Below are positions 56,903 through 61,123 of a stretch of DNA of 61,123 nucleotides, piece after piece (positions within the stretch are counted from its first letter, which is position 1; each line of letters starts with the position of its first letter). Origin of the DNA: Bacteroidales bacterium (GTDB lineage: Bacteria > Bacteroidota > Bacteroidia > Bacteroidales > WCHB1-69); the NCBI GenBank assembly GCA_031286285.1, contig JAITUN010000325.1:1-61123 (forward strand), written 5' to 3'. The position numbers and the translations under genes were made by a program. The notes under the pieces are model-generated. The model ran no database searches. It was not told the DNA's origin and saw nothing but the letters and a program-made list of their open reading frames with translations.

Positions 56903-56957
56903 GATCAAAATTAATTAAAATAATCTCCACTCTATAAATTCTTTAACCTTGGATCTA

Positions 56958-57004
56958 TACATTTTTTACCATGAATTTATTGGCAAAAATACATTTTTTA
57001 CCAT
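56958..57004 (-). promoter_or_regulatory. -7 box with two identical 15-bp direct repeats (operator candidate) for the tolC-like gene
   Basis: TACATTTTTTACCAT occurs at 56958-56972 and again at 56990-57004 (minus strand: ATGGTAAAAAATGTA). The copies are exactly 32 bp apart, about three helical turns. The minus-strand -7 box TATTTTTG (56991-56984) begins with the last two bases of the upstream copy, and the second copy lies just past the expected start site. This fits a cooperative regulator site. Confidence 0.6.
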
Positions 57005-57013
57005 AACGGTAAT

Positions 57014-57245
57014 CTAATCTGCCGACTTAAACATATTCCTGAAATACTCTACCGGATTTTCGCTCTTGAGCCCTACTCTTTCACCATTATATATTATTAA
57101 TTCTCTTCTTAGTGAATTATTGTAAATATTTATTAATAACTTTCTCCAATGGCGACTCTTTGAAGAGTTCGCCTGAAAAGTAAAGATAAACGGCTATCCC
57201 AATAAAAACCACCAAACAAGCGATGATTAAAATCCAAAAAAAAAC
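57014..57245 (-). pseudogene. Decayed membrane-protein gene fragment with a frameshift
   Basis: On the minus strand, a frame without start codon (57245-57117) encodes one membrane helix and a tail (FFWILIIACLVVFIGIAVYL...SGELFKESPLEKVINKYLQ, shown in parts). A stop follows. The other frame continues as a plausible protein C-terminus (NSLRRELIIYNGERVGLK, then SENPVEYFRNMFKSAD) and stops at 57014-57016. The two parts look like one gene broken by a frameshift near 57120-57150. The 5' end is cut at an in-frame TAG (57246-57248) inside the left arm of a 13-bp inverted repeat. The parent family was not recognised. Confidence 0.45.
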
Positions 57246-57380
57246 CTACACTTTAGATGGTTAACAATGACAATTAACACATTGTAGTCAGCAGAAAATC
57301 ATCTTAACAACAAAATTAACTTTGTTGAAATTGTTAATTAAGAACATTCATTCATTTATTCATTTGATAAAGTGTAGGTT
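57243..57380. repeat. 138-bp element bounded by 13-bp perfect inverted repeats
   Basis: AACCTACACTTTA (57243-57255) and TAAAGTGTAGGTT (57368-57380) are perfect inverted copies. The interior has further dyads (TTAACAACAAAA...TTTTGTT-like; TTAACAA...TTGTTAA) and no ORF. It abuts the truncated gene fragment. Size and ends suit a MITE-like element or IS remnant; no clear target duplication was seen. The rest of the 557-base spacer (56909-57466) holds the promoter/operator and the fragment. Confidence 0.5.
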
Positions 57381-57466
57381 CTAAATCTCAATAATTAAAC
57401 TCAAATTCTCAAATGAAATCAAACTCAAATTTTTTAAGAAACTTCCCACCATTTGAACAATTTATA

Positions 57467-58255
57467 TTACATATTTGCTGCTGCATTAGCCAACTTGGTT
57501 TGTAATTTTACAAACTTTGCTGCTTGTGCCGAAGAGAGATCGCCTCCTGCATTTCCTAATTTGTCTGCTAAAACCATTGCTTTTTCCATATATTCGGGAT
57601 ATTCTTCTAATGCGGACATATCGCCATTACTGGCTTTTTTCATCAGTGAAATATATTTATCTATGAAAGCTTCATAACTTTTGAGAATAGCATCCCAATC
57701 ATCGTCATTACTTGAAATACTTGAATCGTTTGTATCATCATCGTAAGAAGCATAACTTGAACTATTGCTTTTAGTACCTGTAAAATCTGCACGAACAATC
57801 TCAAAATTTGAGGTTCCTTTCATAATTTTCGCCTGAATATCTTTTTTTCTAAAATAATTCCATTCAAAAGAGACAATAACCGTTTTACCTACTTCGCTCT
57901 TTAAAAGACTTTTGATTTTATCCCAATCTCCCATAGTCGCTGGACTAAAATTAAGTCCTATATCTGGTATTGCCACTCCTGAATTGTCCAATGGAACTAA
58001 GTTCATATCTCCAATATGATCTCCTTTACTACCATTGTACTGTTTTATAAGTTCAAATTTTACAGCAATTGTAACTGTGCCGTCACCTGGCTTTAAGATA
58101 TAATCGCCATCTACTACTTTAATGTAGTTATCTGCTTCTCCTGAAATAGAGACATCAGATACGGTGATTGTTTTTTCTTTCAAACCGCCACAAGCGGTCA
58201 TCATCAAACAGATTGTCAATAAAACAAATGATAATCTTAAAATTTTATTCATCAT
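57467..58255 (-). CDS. Hypothetical lipoprotein (DUF6591-like C-terminus)
   Basis: 262 aa. Lipoprotein signal MMNKILRLSFVLLTICLMMTACGG with lipobox MTAC. A beta-rich middle part (ITVSDVSISGEADNYIKVVDG..., VTIAVKFELIK) precedes a Ser/Asp-rich linker and a C-terminal helical region (AILKSYEAFIDKYISLMKKA, GDMSALEEYPEYMEKA). The C-terminal pattern recalls Bacteroides DUF6591-type lipoproteins, from memory only. It is paralogous to the gene 11 bases upstream. The function is unknown. Confidence 0.7.
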   Translation of the reverse strand: MMNKILRLSFVLLTICLMMTACGGLKEKTITVSDVSISGEADNYIKVVDGDYILKPGDGTVTIAVKFELIKQYNGSKGDHIGDMNLVPLDNSGVAIPDIGLNFSPATMGDWDKIKSLLKSEVGKTVIVSFEWNYFRKKDIQAKIMKGTSNFEIVRADFTGTKSNSSSYASYDDDTNDSSISSNDDDWDAILKSYEAFIDKYISLMKKASNGDMSALEEYPEYMEKAMVLADKLGNAGGDLSSAQAAKFVKLQTKLANAAANM

Positions 58256-58266
58256 ACTATTTTTGT

Positions 58267-58848
58267 TTAATAATTTAAACCTTCTGTTAATACTTGAAAA
58301 CCTGCAATTTTTTTGGCCGCTTCAATAGTTTTTTCTTTATCTACTTCAAAACTACCCTCTTCTGAAACACTCCCTGTAAATGTGAATTTTGCCGTTGAAC
58401 CGGGTTCACCCCTTAAAAAGTCAGCAAACCGAGAGCCATCGCTATCTCCCTCAGGTCTCATTGCTCCTTTGGAAGTGGAAATTAATTTTATACTATTTCC
58501 GTCTTCATCTAATGCAAGCAATTCAACAAAGGCTTGTTCTGTTGAATACTGTCCCAATTTTTTCGTAAAAGTTTTAACAATTTCAAATTCGGCTGTTATG
58601 TTAAGATAGTCACAATCGCCAAGTTTGATTTCTGTACTTCCACCATCAACCATTTTAAAATAGGCTTTATCTCTATTTCCTATTTTAAATTCAGAATAGT
58701 TAATTGTACCTAAAGAAGTGTTTTCAATCTTTGCTTCTTTTTTTATTTCTTCTTTAACATCTGTTTTTGAAGAATTTGAGCTACCACCACAAGCGGCCAT
58801 CAAACAGATTGTCAATAAAACAATTGATAGTTTAAATATTTTATTCAT
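58267..58848 (-). CDS. Hypothetical lipoprotein, paralogue of the next gene
   Basis: 193 aa. Signal MNKIFKLSIVLLTICLMAACGGSS with lipobox MAAC, then a Lys/Glu-rich linker, then a beta-rich domain (YFKMVDGGSTEIKLGDCDYLNITAEFEIVKTF) that aligns with the neighbour's YIKVVDGDYILKPGDGTVTIAVKFELIKQY. It lacks the neighbour's C-terminal helices. Both are presumably anchored in the outer membrane. The two genes form an operon, with an unusual 219-base leader upstream. Confidence 0.7.
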   Translation of the reverse strand: MNKIFKLSIVLLTICLMAACGGSSNSSKTDVKEEIKKEAKIENTSLGTINYSEFKIGNRDKAYFKMVDGGSTEIKLGDCDYLNITAEFEIVKTFTKKLGQYSTEQAFVELLALDEDGNSIKLISTSKGAMRPEGDSDGSRFADFLRGEPGSTAKFTFTGSVSEEGSFEVDKEKTIEAAKKIAGFQVLTEGLNY

Positions 58849-59067
58849 TTTAAAAATTTAGTTTAACGTCTCGCTTCCTTTAAGCAGACAAAAATTAATA
58901 ATCCCGTTCTGATACGGCTTCACAGGTCTTGCCCGTTTTTGTATAAGGTTATCTTCTCCTTTCCGCATTTTTTTGGTAACAGTTACGATTCTGTCTTATT
59001 ATTTTGTGGCGGTTTTTTCCGTCGTCGAATTTTCAGAATGTGGTAAAAAAATAGTGTAGAGTCCTAC
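58849..59067 (-). other. Unassigned structured spacer before the lipoprotein operon
   Basis: Noticeably less AT-rich than other spacers. On the minus strand it holds a 22-base hairpin (GTCT-GCTT/AAGC-AGAC around 58866-58887) just before the ATG, a repeated AACGGG pair, and a possible 36-aa ORF (MRKGEDNLIQKRARPVK..., ending KGSETLN). It matches no RNA family that I recognise; it could be a leader RNA or a remnant of a gene. Confidence 0.35.
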
Positions 59068-60096
59068 TTATAATTTTAATTTTATTTCTTCATCAAACAT
59101 ATCGGCTAATTCATAATATGCTCTAAAAGTTTGGTTTTTTTCAGGGCGTGGGTAAGGTTCTTGAAACTTAATTACCCTATCAGACAGAATAAACACTAAT
59201 TTTTCATCGGCAGGAAACCCTTTTGTTTCCCAATCAGCCAACTCTACATATTTTTTTACTTTAGCTTTGACAGATTCATCATATTGATCACTCATTATGA
59301 ATTCATAATAATTTTCTTTGAAGTTAAATCCAAAAAGTTCATCAATAGTAAACAAACATTCCATTTCACCACCACCACCTTTTCTAAGAGCAAGAAATAA
59401 AGGTTTTTGAAAATTTTTATACTCGTTAGGACATTCATAAACATGAGAGTTCATAACTAAGTTATAACTGTTACCTGCAGGTACTGAAAAGACTTCTTTT
59501 TCGTAAAATTTCATGATATCTTTTATATTAGTTAAAAAATTATAATAGTCTGTCATCAATTCATTGTCTAATGAATTATCTTTCTTGGTTTTAACAGAGT
59601 GTTGAAAAGCATTAATAATTTCATTCCAAGTAATTGAAATTGTTTTACTATCCGTTGTAAAACTCTTGTGTTTTGTCAAGGTAATTAAAACAACATGTTC
59701 ACCAAATTCTTTTAATTCTTCAAAAGCATTTTTATCTTGATAATTGTCAACTTGCTTACCTGCTTTTTCTGACGATGTTCCTTTATTTATACTTTTTGCT
59801 TCAATTAGAAATGCTTTATACGGTCCTTCATTCGAATATAATCTCAAAACAATGTCTGCTCTATATTTTGGCTCTCCAATTGATGTCAATTCGCAATTTA
59901 CTATTGTCCTGACTATCTTATCAAAATCAATTTTGATCCCTTTTTCAGATAATAGTTTGAAAAATAATTTTAATGATGTATCCGATTTTGACAGCAAAAG
60001 TCCTAAACCTTTAGTTTGCTGCGGTTCTAAGTTTCCTGAAATTAAATCAAAAAAATTAGATTGAAATTTATTGTATAAACGAAATTCTTTTTTCAT
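59068..60096 (-). CDS. PD-(D/E)XK-like putative nuclease
   Basis: 342 aa, no signal peptide or membrane helix. Residues about 70-115 contain the candidate core: YRADIVLRLYSNEG then AFLIEAKSINKG and a Gln/Tyr in KQVDNYQ, that is D-x(n)-E-x-K plus QxxxY, the pattern of restriction-like nucleases (motifs as in Cas4/RecB-type folds). The remainder (about 180-342) is unrecognised, with KGGGGEMECLFTIDELFG and a C-terminal RPEKNQTFRAYYELADMF. It may be a stand-alone defence or repair nuclease. A small HTH gene lies 213 bases upstream on the same strand. Confidence 0.6.
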   Translation of the reverse strand: MKKEFRLYNKFQSNFFDLISGNLEPQQTKGLGLLLSKSDTSLKLFFKLLSEKGIKIDFDKIVRTIVNCELTSIGEPKYRADIVLRLYSNEGPYKAFLIEAKSINKGTSSEKAGKQVDNYQDKNAFEELKEFGEHVVLITLTKHKSFTTDSKTISITWNEIINAFQHSVKTKKDNSLDNELMTDYYNFLTNIKDIMKFYEKEVFSVPAGNSYNLVMNSHVYECPNEYKNFQKPLFLALRKGGGGEMECLFTIDELFGFNFKENYYEFIMSDQYDESVKAKVKKYVELADWETKGFPADEKLVFILSDRVIKFQEPYPRPEKNQTFRAYYELADMFDEEIKLKL

Positions 60097-60309
60097 GACC
60101 TGTTTTAAAACAACCTAAAATAGTTTTTTGGTTAATAATATAATGACGTTGCAAATAAACAATAAAAACAATTTAAAATCAATGTTTTATAGGGGAAATG
60201 TTGCCCACTTTCGGGGGAGAAGTTGCCCTGTTTTTTTAAATTTTTAAATCTACTAAGGTTATAATGTATTAAATAAGGTTTTTTAAATTTTTAAATTTTT
60301 AAATCTGGG
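60097..60309. other. Spacer with two G-rich direct repeats and TTTTTAAA tracts
   Basis: GGGGAAATGTTGCCC (60192-60206) and GGGGAGAAGTTGCCC (60214-60228) match at 13 of 15 positions and lie 22 bp apart (two helical turns). Each can form a small GGG/CCC hairpin, and the second is followed by T7. Tandem TTTTTAAA units fill 60234-60249 and about 60276-60305. No gene was found. Confidence 0.45.
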
Positions 60310-60519
60310 TTATAGTAACTTCGAATAACAAGAAAAGAAATCAAATTTCATCGCTTTAGAGATATCCAACAGGAGTTTGGTATCTATAGAGGGTTTCTTC
60401 AAGAGTTTACACAGGCTGCTTCGGTCGTGGTACACCTTGCCTGCCAACCACGTAATAGATCGTTTATCTTTTGCCAACTCTTCACGAATAATATCACCAA
60501 TATGAATTACACGGTTCAT
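60310..60519 (-). CDS. Small helix-turn-helix (XRE-like) DNA-binding protein
   Basis: 69 aa from the ATG at 60519 (a longer frame needs a TTG start). HIGDIIREELAKDKRSITWLAGKVYHDRSSLCKLLKKPSIDTKLLLDISKAM is an XRE-like helix-turn-helix stretch (given here as landmarks: IIREEL, ITWLAGKV, SIDTKLLLDIS). Short proteins of this type ending DFF..YS are common in Bacteroidales. It is probably a transcriptional regulator; targets may include its neighbours or the direct repeats downstream. Confidence 0.75.
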   Translation of the reverse strand: MNRVIHIGDIIREELAKDKRSITWLAGKVYHDRSSLCKLLKKPSIDTKLLLDISKAMKFDFFSCYSKLL

Positions 60520-60536
60520 TTTTTTCAAACTTTTCG

Positions 60537-60544
60537 CAAAAATA
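60537..60544 (-). promoter_or_regulatory. -7 box TATTTTTG for the HTH gene
   Basis: CAAAAATA on the plus strand; on the minus strand it is followed by CGAAAA, the extension also seen at 4348 and 20880. It is 17 bases before ATG 60519. Confidence 0.6.
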
Positions 60545-60769
60545 TTTCGTTTTCTTTTTTTAGGGCAAAAACTGCACGAACGGTAGAATTTTTGTCATGA
60601 ATGGTAAAAAGGGATTAAATTGCAAATTTTACCCCAAATTGTACAAAATCTCAAAAAAACTGCGCTAATTTGTGAAAAACTGCAGAAAAAACAGATAAAT
60701 TGCATTTTTTAACACGTTGATTATTAGAAAAATAATTTCAAAAAAAAAGGGGGCATATCGAAATAATTT

Positions 60770-60777
60770 TATTTTTG
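60770..60777 (+). promoter_or_regulatory. -7 box TATTTTTG for the right-end gene
   Basis: An exact match followed by CC, 62 bases before ATG 60840. The stretch 60545-60769 between the two divergent promoters is AT-rich, with no gene or repeat that I can support. Confidence 0.55.
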
Positions 60778-60784
60778 CCGCACG

Positions 60785-60805
60785 TTACGAATTACGAATT
60801 ACGAA
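60785..60805. repeat. Three tandem 7-bp units TTACGAA
   Basis: Perfect TTACGAA x3 in the 5' untranslated region between the -7 box and the ATG of the right-end gene. Confidence 0.75.
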
Positions 60806-60839
60806 TTAAACTCTAAACCTTAATAAAACAAGAAATAAT

Positions 60840-61123
60840 ATGAAAAAAGAAAAAGAACTTTCGTGGGCAGAAATCAAAGCGATGTTTGCCGAAACCGACA
60901 AACAGTTTAAAGAAACTGACAGACGGTTTAAAGAAACCGACAAAAAAGTTGATAAGATGTGCGAAAGAATAGACCGACTTGGAGAGCATCTGGGCGGAAT
61001 ATCTAACAGCAACGGGGATATGGCTGAAGAGTATTTTTTCAACACCCTAAATAGAGACAAAAAATTTGCGAATGAAACTTTTGATAGAATGAAACGAAAT
61101 GTTTCCTACGATGAAAATGACGA
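60840..61123 (+). CDS. Coiled-coil protein with FxETD heptad repeats (partial, C-terminus beyond window)
   Basis: 94 codons in the window, starting ATG 60840 (MKKEKELSWAEIKAMF). Three consecutive heptads, FAETDKQ, FKETDRR, FKETDKK, are encoded by 21-bp tandem repeats (60885-60947). Then come KVDKMCERIDRLGEHLGGISNSNGD and MAEEYFFNTL. This layout is typical of coiled-coil proteins that carry a restriction-like (PD-(D/E)XK, DUF3782-like) domain at the C-terminus, which would lie outside the window. That last point is inference. Confidence 0.7.
   Translation, partial: MKKEKELSWAEIKAMFAETDKQFKETDRRFKETDKKVDKMCERIDRLGEHLGGISNSNGDMAEEYFFNTLNRDKKFANETFDRMKRNVSYDEND

Noticed and set aside
58849..59067. 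Integron attC site or group II intron domain
   Set aside because: A GTTTAAC-like end and a GAAGCCGTAT string are present, but the paired arms or GNRA-capped stem of those elements are not.
59068..60096. Cas4
   Set aside because: The D...E-x-K pattern fits, but there are no Fe-S cysteines and no CRISPR context.
60785..60947. CRISPR-like array
   Set aside because: The 7-bp and 21-bp units are direct tandem repeats without spacers, and no cas gene is nearby.

Overview
The window comes from a Bacteroidota (Bacteroidetes) chromosome, most likely an anaerobic Bacteroidales-type organism. The evidence is: many proteins with type IX secretion (T9SS) sorting domains of both type A (PNPT...G.Y) and type B (CHU_C); a TonB-dependent receptor with a carboxypeptidase-like N-terminal domain; an exbB-X-exbD-exbD operon; low G+C; and at least a dozen copies of the Bacteroidetes -7 promoter box TAnnTTTG, usually TATTTTTG or TATCTTTG. 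HydF ([FeFe]-hydrogenase maturation) and KamD (lysine 5,6-aminomutase alpha) point to an anaerobic, fermentative life. No rRNA, CRISPR array or intact transposase was seen. One tRNA (Ser-GGA) is present.

Layout. 1-6.8 kb: a 5'-truncated BspA-like/T9SS gene remnant, a secreted metallophosphoesterase, an AddB-like Fe-S nuclease, an AAA ATPase and hydF. 6.8-14.4 kb: a T9SS type B adhesin-like protein overlapping lpxK, divergent from surA-moxR-tatD, then a DUF4159 protein. 14.6-20.8 kb: tRNA-Ser, the exbB/hypothetical/exbD/exbD energy-transduction operon, a TSCPD protein, pnp and rpsO. 21-28.6 kb: mlaE-mlaF lipid transport, then a surface-glycan cluster (GT2, a methyltransferase-GT2 fusion, a GT-C-like membrane protein, gmd and fcl for GDP-L-fucose). 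28.6-44.2 kb: two divergent operons. The leftward one has two M6 metalloproteases, purM, purN and an OmpA/PD40 protein. The rightward one has a TonB-dependent receptor and two HExxH surface proteins. Four exported (putative) proteases flank one receptor, and three of the four share the same beta-repeat module, so this reads as a candidate peptide-harvesting locus. 44.2-52.3 kb: housekeeping genes (mutS2, ligA, kamD, rhomboid protease, gap). 52.3-56.9 kb: a KdtX-type glycosyltransferase, an O-antigen ligase-GT2 fusion and a tolC-like gene with a paired direct-repeat operator candidate. 57-61.1 kb: an accessory-looking end with a decayed frameshifted gene next to a 13-bp inverted-repeat element, two paralogous lipoproteins, a PD-(D/E)XK-like protein, a small HTH regulator and a partial coiled-coil protein.

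Several observations go beyond gene content. Short 7-8-bp word repeats (GGAGAAA/GGAGAAT, AATTTTG, TTACGAA, TTAAATTA) lie in spacers and inside the first codons of lpxK and the tolC-like gene. A CACAAAGG-type repeat family sits in frame inside two conserved proteins (HydF and the AddB-like nuclease). Several genes have their -7 box only 4-9 bases before the start codon, which predicts leaderless or near-leaderless transcripts. All functional calls rest on reading motifs by eye; no database search was run.
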